Shown piece by piece: positions 18,908 to 27,365 of a DNA stretch of 64,000 nucleotides. Origin of the DNA: Alcaligenes endophyticus (GTDB lineage Bacteria > Pseudomonadota > Gammaproteobacteria > Burkholderiales > Burkholderiaceae_B); assembly GCF_026344035.1 (NCBI RefSeq), contig NZ_JAPKND010000001.1:620001-684000 (forward strand), written 5' to 3'. The notes beneath the pieces were generated by a model that worked only from the letters and a program-made list of their open reading frames with translations, had not been told where the DNA came from and did not search any database. The position numbers were made by a program, and so were the translations under genes. The number at the start of each line of letters is the position of its first letter. The first letter of the stretch is position 1.

Positions 18908-20281
18908 ATGAGTCTACTGAAGCCACTCGTGCTGACTAAAGTGGTCGAACATGACCTTTGTATTGGCTGTGGCGCCTGTATAAGTGTTTGCCCAAGCAAA
19001 GCCTTAGATATAACTTGGAACAATTACGGTTTCTTAGTTGCTCAGGCTAATGAAAACAGGTGTGACAACGATGGTGCTTGTTTGAATGTATGCCCGTTCA
19101 ACACCGAACCCAATGAAAGCTATCAAAATGAAGACGGTTTAGCCATTCAATATTTATCTGGGGTTCCTCTCTATCATCCAAAAATAGGACACTATAACTC
19201 CTTATATGCAGGCTACTCGCATAAGCACAGAGAAAGTTCATCTTCAGGAGGTATAGGTACTTATATTTACGAAAAATTATTTGATCTTGGCATTATTAAA
19301 CATGTGGTCACAGTTGGAGACTCCAACAAACCCGATGCACATTATCAATATAAAGTTGTTAGCAGCAAAGAAGAGCTATTGACTATCTCTAAGACTAGGT
19401 ACCACCCTGTAACCTTAGCCACTGTTTTAACAGAGATAAAAGAACTAGATGGAGACGTAGCCATTAGTGGGGTGGGTTGCTTCATAAAAGCAATACGCTT
19501 AGCACAAAACAATGACCCCTCTTTAAAAGAAAAGATAAAGTTCCTAGTAGGTATTATTTGTGGTGGCGTCAAAAGCACTTTCTTTACCGAATATTTAGCC
19601 GATAAAGCCGGAGCGACCTCTAACCAATTTTCCAACCCTGAGTATCGGGTCAAAGACCCAGAAAGCACGGCTAGTGATTATGGGTTTAGCTGTATTGATA
19701 ATCCTACTAAGATAAGAAAAATAATAAAAATGCGCCAAGTGGGTGATATGTGGGGCAGTGGACTCTTTAAGGCTAACGCCTGTGATTTTTGCGATGACGT
19801 GACTACCGAGCTGGCAGACATTTCCCTTGGAGACGCCTGGTTAAGTCCATATGATCAAGATGGGCGCGGACACAATGTGGCGGTAAGTCGCAGCAACATC
19901 GCTGATCAAATCTTACAACAAGGCCTCATTAGTGGTGAACTTGAGCTTGAGGAATTATCACAAGAAAGCTTCCTAGCGTCACAACAAGGAAGCTTTAATC
20001 ACAGGCATGATGGCATAAATACTCGAATTGAAATGGTAAAGCGTATTGGAATGGCTACTCCGCCCACCCGAGTCATGCCTACCCCGCTGCCGTTCTATCT
20101 ACAACTTGTTCAAAAAGCTCGTAGATGCACACGAGCCAAAAGTCTTCAGATATGGGCGTTACACAAAAACTCTATAGTGTTCGACAAAAATATGAAATTA
20201 GAAAAATTAAAACTAAAAGTAATAACCAAACTGTCTCACGTCATACGAAGGGCAAAATCATCAATAGGTATTAAATCATGA
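18908..20281 (+). CDS. FrhB-like ferredoxin-domain protein of polysaccharide clusters
   Basis: A 457-aa protein with an N-terminal 4Fe-4S pair: CIGCGACISVCPSKAL (about 17-32) and CDNDGACLNVCPF. A coenzyme F420 hydrogenase/dehydrogenase beta-subunit (FrhB) type domain follows, with SSSGGIGTYIYEKL near 112-125 and ISGVGCFIKAIRLAQ near 187-201. C-terminal cysteines ACDFCDD would bind another cluster or flavin. Such proteins often sit beside polysaccharide pyruvyl transferases, as here, and are thought to reduce or modify a sugar or donor; the reaction is not established. The stop overlaps the next start by 4 bp. Confidence 0.85.
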   Translation: MSLLKPLVLTKVVEHDLCIGCGACISVCPSKALDITWNNYGFLVAQANENRCDNDGACLNVCPFNTEPNESYQNEDGLAIQYLSGVPLYHPKIGHYNSLYAGYSHKHRESSSSGGIGTYIYEKLFDLGIIKHVVTVGDSNKPDAHYQYKVVSSKEELLTISKTRYHPVTLATVLTEIKELDGDVAISGVGCFIKAIRLAQNNDPSLKEKIKFLVGIICGGVKSTFFTEYLADKAGATSNQFSNPEYRVKDPESTASDYGFSCIDNPTKIRKIIKMRQVGDMWGSGLFKANACDFCDDVTTELADISLGDAWLSPYDQDGRGHNVAVSRSNIADQILQQGLISGELELEELSQESFLASQQGSFNHRHDGINTRIEMVKRIGMATPPTRVMPTPLPFYLQLVQKARRCTRAKSLQIWALHKNSIVFDKNMKLEKLKLKVITKLSHVIRRAKSSIGIKS

Positions 20282-21411
20282 AAATAGCCATAATGACACA
20301 GCCACTAGGACAAAACTACGGTGGCATTATGCAAGCTTGGGCATTACAACAAGTATTAAAAAATGCTGGCCATGATCCAGTGACTATTGATAGGCAGTCA
20401 GATGCTAAAAGTGCAGCTTATTATGCAGCTAGGTTTGGATACCGCACGGCTCAAAAACTATTAGGAAAACGTAAATTACCTATTAATTACGAAAAACTCT
20501 TACCTTACATTTTTCAGCATACACAAAAATTCATTGCTGAAAATATAAAAATGTCTGAGCGTATTGACAGCACTAAAAAGCTTAAATCACACTTTGATGC
20601 TGAAAACTATGATGCCGTAATAGTTGGCAGCGATCAAACTTGGCGCCCGATATACTCTCCGAATATAAATAATTATTTTTTAGATTTTTTAGAAAATAGA
20701 AAAATTAAGCGCTTAGCCTATGCATCATCTTTCGGAGTAGATTCTTGGGAATTCACAAACGAACAAACAAAAATCTGTGCTGAATTAGCTAAAAAATTTG
20801 ATTGCATTAGTGTTAGAGAAAACTCTGGTGTTGATTTATGCAAGACCTATCTGGATGTAGAAGCGACACAAGTACTCGATCCGACTATGCTAATCAAACG
20901 AGAGGATTATGAAAAACTATGCAACACAAGCATCAACGAAAAAAAAGGAATATACACTTATATACTAGACAATTCCGATTGGAAAGATAAAGTAGTACGA
21001 ACAGTTGAAGAAAAATTGAAATTAAGCAGATACAAAAATCAATCAGAAACAGACTACTCAAAGCTAACGAAATACAATTTAGAAAATTTCGTTTTTCCTA
21101 AAGTTGAAGATTGGATTACAGGCTTTGCGCAATCAAGCCTTGTAATCACCGACTCATTTCATGGAACTGTATTTGCTATTATGTTCAACAAACCTTTTAT
21201 CAGCTTAATAAACAATAGCCGCGGAGCTTCAAGATTCTACTCTTTATTAAGCAGTACGGATTTAGAGGATAGATTAATAAGTAATTACGATGAACAAATG
21301 ATTGACTCCTTACTAAACCACCCTCAAAATAAATTCAATATAGAAATAAATGAAAAAGACATATACAAGCAGTCGAAGTCCTTTTTAAATAGAGCATTAA
21401 AGCACATCTAA
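20278..21411 (+). CDS. Polysaccharide pyruvyl transferase family protein
   Basis: A 377-aa protein of the CsaB/WcaK polysaccharide pyruvyl transferase family, which adds pyruvate ketals from PEP to sugars. Visible landmarks are the N-terminal Rossmann-like start MTQPLGQNYGGIMQAWALQQ, the motif VVGSDQTWRP-like IVGSDQTWRPIYSP near 117-130, and the C-terminal ITDSFHGTVFAIMFNKPF near 292-309 that holds a conserved His. ATGA overlap couples it to the FrhB-like gene. From here the operon becomes strongly AT-rich, suggesting later acquisition of this serotype-specific part. Confidence 0.85.
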   Translation: MKIAIMTQPLGQNYGGIMQAWALQQVLKNAGHDPVTIDRQSDAKSAAYYAARFGYRTAQKLLGKRKLPINYEKLLPYIFQHTQKFIAENIKMSERIDSTKKLKSHFDAENYDAVIVGSDQTWRPIYSPNINNYFLDFLENRKIKRLAYASSFGVDSWEFTNEQTKICAELAKKFDCISVRENSGVDLCKTYLDVEATQVLDPTMLIKREDYEKLCNTSINEKKGIYTYILDNSDWKDKVVRTVEEKLKLSRYKNQSETDYSKLTKYNLENFVFPKVEDWITGFAQSSLVITDSFHGTVFAIMFNKPFISLINNSRGASRFYSLLSSTDLEDRLISNYDEQMIDSLLNHPQNKFNIEINEKDIYKQSKSFLNRALKHI

Positions 21412-21422
21412 AAAATAAAAAC

Positions 21423-22340
21423 ATGAAATTTTCAATAATAATACCTCTGTATAATGTAGAGAGGTTTATTGATCGATGTTTAATTTCCTGCAAAAATCAA
21501 ACATATAAAAATTATGAAATTATCATTATTGATGATAAAAGCACTGATAATTCAAAATACATTGCAGACCTCTGGAAAAGGGATAATGAAAATATAAAAA
21601 TAATATCTCATAAAAATAATCTTGGCACATTTCACGCTCGTGAATCTGGCGTGAAAATATCTATCGGCGAATATATTATTTTTTTAGACCCGGATGATAC
21701 ATTGAGCCCGGAAACACTAGAAAAAATAAATACAATAACTACAAAAAAGCCTGACATAATACTTTTCGGAACTGACCAGCATCAGAAACTGAAAATATAC
21801 CAAAGAAAACCAAAAGTACCGAAGGTACATGGATATTTAAACGAATCAAAAATAAAGAAAATATTGTACTACCCTGGCTTTAATTACGGCACATCTGGAA
21901 AATGTTATAGAAAGGAATGTGTACATAATGCATTTACAAACTTACACATAGAAAAAACTGAAAGGTTAGTCTACGGAGAAGATAGTCTATTATTTTCAGA
22001 AGTTTTATCAATAGCGAAATCCATAGATTATTGCAGTGAGAATTTATATACATATTTCAAGTCGCCTGACTCTATTACAGAAACAACTGATAAAGAAAAA
22101 ATTATCTACAACATTCAGCAATTAAGTTTCATATCAAATATTTTATTACAGAAAAAAGAAAAAACTTATATTCATAGCCGAGTCGCAAAAAAGTTAATAT
22201 CAGATAGATTTATATTAAAAAATAAAATAGAGCCACTTTTGAAAAACAGAATAATAAATCACATAAATCAATTAAAATTGACCGGAAACATACGATCAGC
22301 AATTAAATTTATTATTCATCTTGGAATTGGTAAAATATAA
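21423..22340 (+). CDS. Family 2 glycosyltransferase
   Basis: A 305-aa GT-A-fold enzyme. The N-terminus FSIIIPLYNVERFIDRCLIS and DDKSTDNS are typical of GT2. The metal-binding DxD-type motif is LDPDDTLSP near 98-106. The acceptor-side glycine-rich region (GFNYGTSGKCYRKEC, about 154-168) and GEDSLLF near 187-193 also fit. No membrane helix is evident, so it should be a cytoplasmic or membrane-associated transferase adding one sugar to the lipid-linked unit. It is 11 bp after the previous gene. Donor sugar unknown. Confidence 0.88.
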   Translation: MKFSIIIPLYNVERFIDRCLISCKNQTYKNYEIIIIDDKSTDNSKYIADLWKRDNENIKIISHKNNLGTFHARESGVKISIGEYIIFLDPDDTLSPETLEKINTITTKKPDIILFGTDQHQKLKIYQRKPKVPKVHGYLNESKIKKILYYPGFNYGTSGKCYRKECVHNAFTNLHIEKTERLVYGEDSLLFSEVLSIAKSIDYCSENLYTYFKSPDSITETTDKEKIIYNIQQLSFISNILLQKKEKTYIHSRVAKKLISDRFILKNKIEPLLKNRIINHINQLKLTGNIRSAIKFIIHLGIGKI

Positions 22341-22352
22341 ATCTATTAAACT

Positions 22353-23165
22353 ATGAAAACCCCACCATTCTCTGTCTTAATGTCATTGTATGACAAAGAG
22401 CTCGCACACAACTTGATTCAGTGCTTGAATAGCCTAAAGAATCAAACAGTTCCACCCTCAGAAATACTAATTGTATTAGATGGAAAAATAAATGAAAGCC
22501 TAGAAGCCGTACTCCAAGAGTGGGAAACTAAACTGCCAATTAATTTAATTAAATTAGAAAAAAATATAGGGCTTGGAAGTGCACTAAATATCGGATTAAA
22601 AAATTGTAGATATGAATTGATAGCACGGATGGATACCGATGATATAGCTCTTGAGGAACGCTTTGAGTTACAATTGAAGTCGTTTATAACAGATAAAAAT
22701 CTAGATATTTGCGGCACAGATATTATAGAGTACGATGAAAATATTGAAGTTATAAGAGGAAGGCGAAAAATGCCTAGCCACAATAATGAAATAGAAAAAT
22801 ACATACGATATAGAAATCCAATTAACCATATGTCTGTTATGTTTAAAAAACAGGCGATAATTAGAGCCGGCGGTTATAAACACCATTTATTTATGGAAGA
22901 CTACAATTTATGGATAAGGTGCTTATCAAAAGGATTTAAGCTTTATAATATTAACATTCCGTTGTTGAACGTAAGAACCGGAAAAGGCATGGTTAAAAAA
23001 CGAAAGGGGTATAAATACATATTAAGTGAAGTACAGCTATTTAGTTTAAAAAGAAAACATTTAGAAATAAATTTAATATCTAACTTAAGCATATTAATTT
23101 TTAGAGTTTTTATTAGGATATTACCAATTAATTTCCTAAACTATTTATACAAAAAAAGATACTAA
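22353..23165 (+). CDS. Family 2 glycosyltransferase
   Basis: A 270-aa GT2 enzyme, with FSVLMSLYDKELAHNLIQCL at the N-terminus, VLDGKI near 43-48, and the DxD motif ARMDTDDIAL near 88-97. MSVMFKKQAIIRAGGY and the catalytic-base region MEDYNLWIRC (about 180-189) are also typical of the amylovoran/Lgt-like subgroup. The last residues are basic and hydrophobic, consistent with membrane association. Its stop codon shares a base with the next gene's start. Donor and acceptor cannot be named. Confidence 0.88.
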   Translation: MKTPPFSVLMSLYDKELAHNLIQCLNSLKNQTVPPSEILIVLDGKINESLEAVLQEWETKLPINLIKLEKNIGLGSALNIGLKNCRYELIARMDTDDIALEERFELQLKSFITDKNLDICGTDIIEYDENIEVIRGRRKMPSHNNEIEKYIRYRNPINHMSVMFKKQAIIRAGGYKHHLFMEDYNLWIRCLSKGFKLYNINIPLLNVRTGKGMVKKRKGYKYILSEVQLFSLKRKHLEINLISNLSILIFRVFIRILPINFLNYLYKKRY

Positions 23166-24220
23166 TGAATATCGCCATTATAGTTAATAGTCTAGAGAGA
23201 GCAGGCCCGGTTATAGTCGCGCTGAACATAGCAAATAATTTAAAAAAACAAAAAGTCAATGTAACTGTTTTCTATCTAAAAGAAAAAAAAAATATAATAG
23301 AAACCTCAAATTTAAAAGTAGTAAAATTAAATTATAAGAATTTTTTAAAATTAAAAAATTTTGATTGTATACATTCCCACTCCCTGGCTCCTGACCTAGT
23401 CAATATGTTACAAAAATTAATTATAAAAAAACCTAACATTACAACAGTACACAACAACATATATAAATCAATATTTCTAGAATATTCTTGGATGAAAGCT
23501 AGGGCTATTTATTTTTTATGGCACTTAAGCTGGATATTTATCGACAAAAAGGTTTGTGTCAGCAAAACACTCTTAGCTGAATATATAAAAAAGAATAAAG
23601 ATAGAAAGACTAACTGGTCTTATATCTATAACTCAGTGCCTATGAGTACCTCTTATCAATTAACAGAGGCTGATCGGACAGCTCTGACAACGATAGATAA
23701 CTTTAAAAAGCTAGGCTATAAAATTGCAGGAACATGCGCAAATATAACAGAAAGAAAAGGAATCCAATACATAATCGATGTGGCTCCACTTCTTCCAAAC
23801 TATATTTTCATTATAGTAGGTGATGGCGTTTATAAATCTAGATTGAAAGAAATGGCTTTATCCAAAAAAACAAAAAATATTTTTTTCTTTGAACGCACAA
23901 ATAGCCCAAGAGCATATATGAAAAAATTTGATGTGTATGTGATGCCATCAATTGATGAAGCTTTTGGCCTAGCTGCTTTAGAAGCATTACTAGAAGGTTG
24001 TAATTTAATTTGTAGTAATCTTCCAGTATTTAAAGATTTGTTTAATGAAAATAGCTTATATTTTGATTTTAACATTGATAAAAGCTTATTTAACTCTTTG
24101 AACTCTTTAACCTTAAACAATGACAAAAAAGATACGTCATACATAACGGTTAATTTTGATGAAGTAGAAATTAGCAAGAAATATATAAACGAATATAAAA
24201 ATGAATGTAAATATATATAG
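23165..24220 (+). CDS. Family 4 glycosyltransferase
   Basis: A 351-aa GT-B enzyme of the GT4 type. The N-terminal domain begins MNIAIIVNSLERAGPVIVALNIANNL, a nucleotide-sugar fold with a glycine-poor P-loop. The C-terminal domain has TCANITERKGIQYIIDVAPL near 191-210, IIVGDGVY near 217-224 and the retaining E-x7-E region PSIDEAFGLAALEALLEG near 260-277. Expected to be cytoplasmic. It overlaps the GT2 gene before it by one base and the polymerase gene after it by 20 bp. Confidence 0.87.
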   Translation: MNIAIIVNSLERAGPVIVALNIANNLKKQKVNVTVFYLKEKKNIIETSNLKVVKLNYKNFLKLKNFDCIHSHSLAPDLVNMLQKLIIKKPNITTVHNNIYKSIFLEYSWMKARAIYFLWHLSWIFIDKKVCVSKTLLAEYIKKNKDRKTNWSYIYNSVPMSTSYQLTEADRTALTTIDNFKKLGYKIAGTCANITERKGIQYIIDVAPLLPNYIFIIVGDGVYKSRLKEMALSKKTKNIFFFERTNSPRAYMKKFDVYVMPSIDEAFGLAALEALLEGCNLICSNLPVFKDLFNENSLYFDFNIDKSLFNSLNSLTLNNDKKDTSYITVNFDEVEISKKYINEYKNECKYI

Positions 24221-25277
24221 ATTTTATTTGTTATTGTGTGTTCCCTGCGGCCTATACATTTACGGTTTCTTTCCAGCCCCTTATTATATATCTTTTTTAT
24301 TTTCATTTTGTTTTTTACTATTCTCAAAAATAAAAAAAATTGATAAGTCGGCTATTTCTATACTATTTATAATAACTTTTTTTTATTTTATAATATTATT
24401 ACAATCCAAAATTAATGTATGGAGCTATTATTTAATATCATCTGTCTCGTTTTTATTAATAATAGCTTTGAGAAAATCCATTGATATACCAAGCACACAG
24501 TCCGTAATAAGAAAAACCGTAATTTTCTCTCTGTCAATATTGTCTCTCGATACTGTATACAGATTCTTATTTCCTAAAACTGATTATATTGAAAACATAC
24601 TATCTCATGGAAAATCTGAATTTCTATTTTATGGCTATAAGCATAGTTTTCTATTTCTAGATAGTAACTTCACTGCTCTTTTTGCATATTCTGTTTATTT
24701 CCTACTTAGAGACAACTTATATTTATTTAAACATAAAAAATTAATTATATTTATATCCTTACTAATTATATTTTTAACTTTCTCTAGGGCTGTAATTTTT
24801 ACTTGTATTTTAATAGAGACCTTTAGATTTCTTTATTCAATTAAAATCGATAAAAAATTAAAATTTGTTTTTTTATCTTTTTTCCTGTTTCTCCTCTTCA
24901 TTATTTCTTTATACATCCAGAGAGACGCAGATGAAAGCCTAAGTTCAAAGTTTTATATTTTTGATTTGTTATTTGAAAATCTATATAATTTCAATCTTAT
25001 GTATTTAATATTTGGATGGGGTATAGATAACACTAGAGACATTTTAGACATTGCGGCTCATAGTTTATATAGTACACTTCTTCTCGAAACTGGTATGTTA
25101 GGATTTTTACTTATAACTTTGATGTTTTTTTATTCATTTATTATATCCAAAAAAACATTTTGGCATTTTTTAGGCTTGGCCATTGCTTTTTTGTCTCTGG
25201 GTATGCTTTTTACGCCCATAACAATACCGTTGGCATTAAACGTCATGATAAATTCCAAGGATAAGATAAATGCTTGA
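24201..25277 (+). CDS. wzy: O-antigen/capsule polymerase (Wzy-like)
   Basis: A 358-aa polytopic protein with about ten membrane helices and a larger periplasmic loop (about residues 230-285, RDADESLSSKFYIFDLLFENL and GWGIDNTRD). This is the arrangement of Wzy polymerases and WaaL ligases. The motif AHSLYSTLLLETGMLGFLL near 288-306 is characteristic of the O-antigen ligase/polymerase family. The position between glycosyltransferases in a cluster with Wzx, Wza and Wzc favours a polymerase. The start overlaps the previous gene by 20 bp and the end overlaps the next by 8 bp. Confidence 0.82.
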   Translation: MNVNIYRFYLLLCVPCGLYIYGFFPAPYYISFLFSFCFLLFSKIKKIDKSAISILFIITFFYFIILLQSKINVWSYYLISSVSFLLIIALRKSIDIPSTQSVIRKTVIFSLSILSLDTVYRFLFPKTDYIENILSHGKSEFLFYGYKHSFLFLDSNFTALFAYSVYFLLRDNLYLFKHKKLIIFISLLIIFLTFSRAVIFTCILIETFRFLYSIKIDKKLKFVFLSFFLFLLFIISLYIQRDADESLSSKFYIFDLLFENLYNFNLMYLIFGWGIDNTRDILDIAAHSLYSTLLLETGMLGFLLITLMFFYSFIISKKTFWHFLGLAIAFLSLGMLFTPITIPLALNVMINSKDKINA

Positions 25278-26298
25278 TTATATTTTCATTTCTGGTTCTC
25301 ATAATATATTTGGAGGGGGCCAAGTATATATTCGAGATTTGAACAAAAAACTTAACTCGTTAGGTTATGAGAGTTGCATTATTGCCTCGGACACGATATT
25401 TTCTAATTCGATAAAAATACCACGTATAGATACGTGGTCGCTAAAATTTAAAAACATCTGTAAAATAATAAAATTATTAAGAAAAATAGATCCTCAAAAA
25501 AACGCAAAAATAATAACCAATGATATAACACTTTCTATGCTTTCAATTATTATTCGCATCTCAGGCTGGAAAGTGCATCCCATTATCCATATGTCATTAG
25601 CTAATACTTCGAGCACATCTATCTTTATAAAATACTCCTACCCTTTAATACGAGCTCTATTAATCAATATAGGCTCAAGCAGTATTCTATCAGTTAACAA
25701 AGAAAACGATAAATATTTTTTAAGAAAAAGCAATTACATTGGCAATTTTACTAGCTACACCCCAGATCTTATAGAAAATTTAAAAACTTTAGATTTTTTA
25801 TATGTAGGTAGATTTGATATAGAAAAACAACCATTAGAATTTATAAAAATATTAAATAACCTTAAAAATAACGGTTTATATTTTAAATCTGCCATGATTG
25901 GTACAGGGTGTTTGTGGAATGAAGCGAAAAAATTAATATCTGAATTTGAATTGAATGATTATATAGAATTAACCGGTTTTTTAAACCAGGACGAAATAAT
26001 TGATTATTACAAAAAAAGCAAGCTTTTATTTATTACTAGTCGTACAGAAGGACTTCCAACGGTCATATTAGATGCCGCTACATTTGGGACAAATTTTATA
26101 TCCCCTGCCTTAGGTAGCATAAAATACATCAATAGCAAATTTGGCGTTGGTTATGTAATTCCATTATCAGAAATGTCAAGTTTTATATTAAAAAATCATA
26201 AAGAATTAATTTTTAACTCACAAGAAATAATTGATCTCTCAAGACACACTCACATTGACAGAGTTGTGAATAACTTCATTGATTTGACTCTTAAATAA
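25270..26298 (+). CDS. Family 4 glycosyltransferase
   Basis: A 342-aa GT-B enzyme. N-terminal FISGSHNIFGGGQVYIRDLNKKL resembles GT4 donors with a glycine-rich loop. The C-terminal half has FLYVGRFDIEKQPLEFI near 177-193, IGTGCLWNEAKKL near 214-226, ELTGFL near 236-241 and the E-x7-E-like region SRTEGLPTVILDAATFGTN near 257-275, where the second glutamate position is Ala/Asp-rich rather than Glu. That deviation is seen in some GT4 subfamilies. It is the last gene of the AT-rich capsule segment, and a weak AT-rich terminator follows at once. Confidence 0.86.
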   Translation: MLDYIFISGSHNIFGGGQVYIRDLNKKLNSLGYESCIIASDTIFSNSIKIPRIDTWSLKFKNICKIIKLLRKIDPQKNAKIITNDITLSMLSIIIRISGWKVHPIIHMSLANTSSTSIFIKYSYPLIRALLINIGSSSILSVNKENDKYFLRKSNYIGNFTSYTPDLIENLKTLDFLYVGRFDIEKQPLEFIKILNNLKNNGLYFKSAMIGTGCLWNEAKKLISEFELNDYIELTGFLNQDEIIDYYKKSKLLFITSRTEGLPTVILDAATFGTNFISPALGSIKYINSKFGVGYVIPLSEMSSFILKNHKELIFNSQEIIDLSRHTHIDRVVNNFIDLTLK

Positions 26299-26320
26299 AA
26301 CTACTATACAGTTTTTTATT
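26297..26320 (+). terminator. Probable terminator of the capsule operon
   Basis: AAAACT (26297-26302) pairs with AGTTTT (26310-26315) over a 7-nt loop, followed by TTATT. The stem is short and AT-only, so termination may be weak. It begins within the last stop codon. Confidence 0.4.
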
Positions 26321-26406
26321 ATTATATTATCTTAATAAAAACACTACAATTTCATGATCTCATAATTAATAAATTTCGTACGTTAGCTTTTACTCTTAGG
26401 TTTACG

Positions 26407-26790
26407 ATGATAGCTAATAGAAACGTCTATTTTATCACTTTCACCACAGCCTGCACCCTCCTAACCTTCATCGTCATCAGCTACTTAGCCATCAAACCCA
26501 GCATGATTCCTATAGTGGATCAGGCGAATGACAAATTTAAGCATATGCTGGCGTTTGCCACCTTGGCGGGAGGCTTGAGTTTGTTTTGGGGTTTTGCGTG
26601 GTGGCGAGTGGCGCTGGGTTTGTTGATGTATGGAATTGGTATTGAAGTGGTGCAATTGTTTGTGGCTGGGCGTTATGCCAGTGTGTGGGATGTGGTGGCT
26701 GATGCGGTAGGTATAACGGTTGGGTTGCTGGTGGCGTATGCGTTAAAAAAGGCGTTAAGTCGGGTTATTGGCCCGTCTGTTAAGGCCTGA
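26407..26790 (+). CDS. VanZ-like family membrane protein
   Basis: A 127-aa membrane protein with four hydrophobic helices (about 8-30, 45-63, 68-84 and 92-112). Family features are the charged stretch DQANDKFKHMLAFATLAGGLS and the later GIGIEVVQLFVAGRYASVWD near 77-96. VanZ-like proteins are widespread beside polysaccharide and teicoplanin-resistance genes, but their activity is not defined. Base composition is back to the chromosomal average after the AT-rich capsule segment, and a gap of about 108 bp precedes it, so it may be a separate unit. A strong terminator follows. Confidence 0.82.
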   Translation: MIANRNVYFITFTTACTLLTFIVISYLAIKPSMIPIVDQANDKFKHMLAFATLAGGLSLFWGFAWWRVALGLLMYGIGIEVVQLFVAGRYASVWDVVADAVGITVGLLVAYALKKALSRVIGPSVKA

Positions 26791-26856
26791 CACGAACCTT
26801 TACTCTATTCTTCACCAAGCAGCTTGGCTGGCATGACACCGCCATGTAGCAACGAC

Positions 26857-26883
26857 AAAAGCTGGCATAGGCCAGCTTTTTTT
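26857..26883. terminator. Intrinsic terminator after the VanZ-like gene
   Basis: AAAAGCTGGC-ATAG-GCCAGCTTTT is a perfect 10-bp stem followed by more T residues. It lies between two convergent genes and also has an A-tract on its left side, so it can serve both strands. Confidence 0.88.
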
Positions 26884-26895
26884 ATGTCCGCTAAA

Positions 26896-27345
26896 TCACA
26901 CTAGCGCCAACACAGCCCCAGCTACCCGCGCGAACGAGCTCACATTAGCAAGTACGGTCGCAACCATTTCGATATAGCTTCGTACTTGGGCTATTTCGCT
27001 GAGTTGCTGGTTAGCATATTGGGTTTGCTGGGCAATCTGTTGGCTCAGCTGTAACAACTGCGGGTATTGCTCGGCATTATGGGCTAGCAGCAGTTGGTAA
27101 CTGTCTTCCAGTTGATGGTGCACACGCCTTAGTAAGGCTCGCAGCTCAGGGGTATTGACCGCGTCGTCGTCGGTGGGCAAGTTAGCGATCACACTGTTTA
27201 TCTGTGCCATATACACTTTTAAATAGTGTTTGGCGTTAGCAGCATTCAGTACATACTGATGGCCATTCGCTTCATCCGGCTTAACTAACGACAAGAAGAT
27301 CGCCTGCTCGTTAGGCGGTAGATCTTTCACAATAACCAGTGGCAT
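26896..27345 (-). CDS. Helical protein with a hydrophobic C-terminus, unknown function
   Basis: A 149-aa protein not matched to a family by me. It starts MPLVIVKDLPPNEQ and is predicted mostly helical, with Gln-rich coiled-coil stretches (LQLSQQIAQQTQYANQQLSE, about 96-115) and a hydrophobic C-terminal helix (about 127-149, ending VAGAVLALV) that could insert in a membrane. There is no signal peptide. It starts 20 bp after a lipoprotein gene on the same strand, with which it forms a two-gene unit that ends at the shared terminator. A tail-anchored or helical pore-forming role is conceivable but unsupported. Confidence 0.6.
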   Translation of the reverse strand: MPLVIVKDLPPNEQAIFLSLVKPDEANGHQYVLNAANAKHYLKVYMAQINSVIANLPTDDDAVNTPELRALLRRVHHQLEDSYQLLLAHNAEQYPQLLQLSQQIAQQTQYANQQLSEIAQVRSYIEMVATVLANVSSFARVAGAVLALV

Positions 27346-27365
27346 AGTTAGCTCCTAAGTCGTTA

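Noticed and set aside
24201-24327. Antisense frame on the minus strand over the GT4/wzy junction (23830-24327)
   Set aside because: It is antisense to two clear genes in an AT-rich region where chance frames are frequent.
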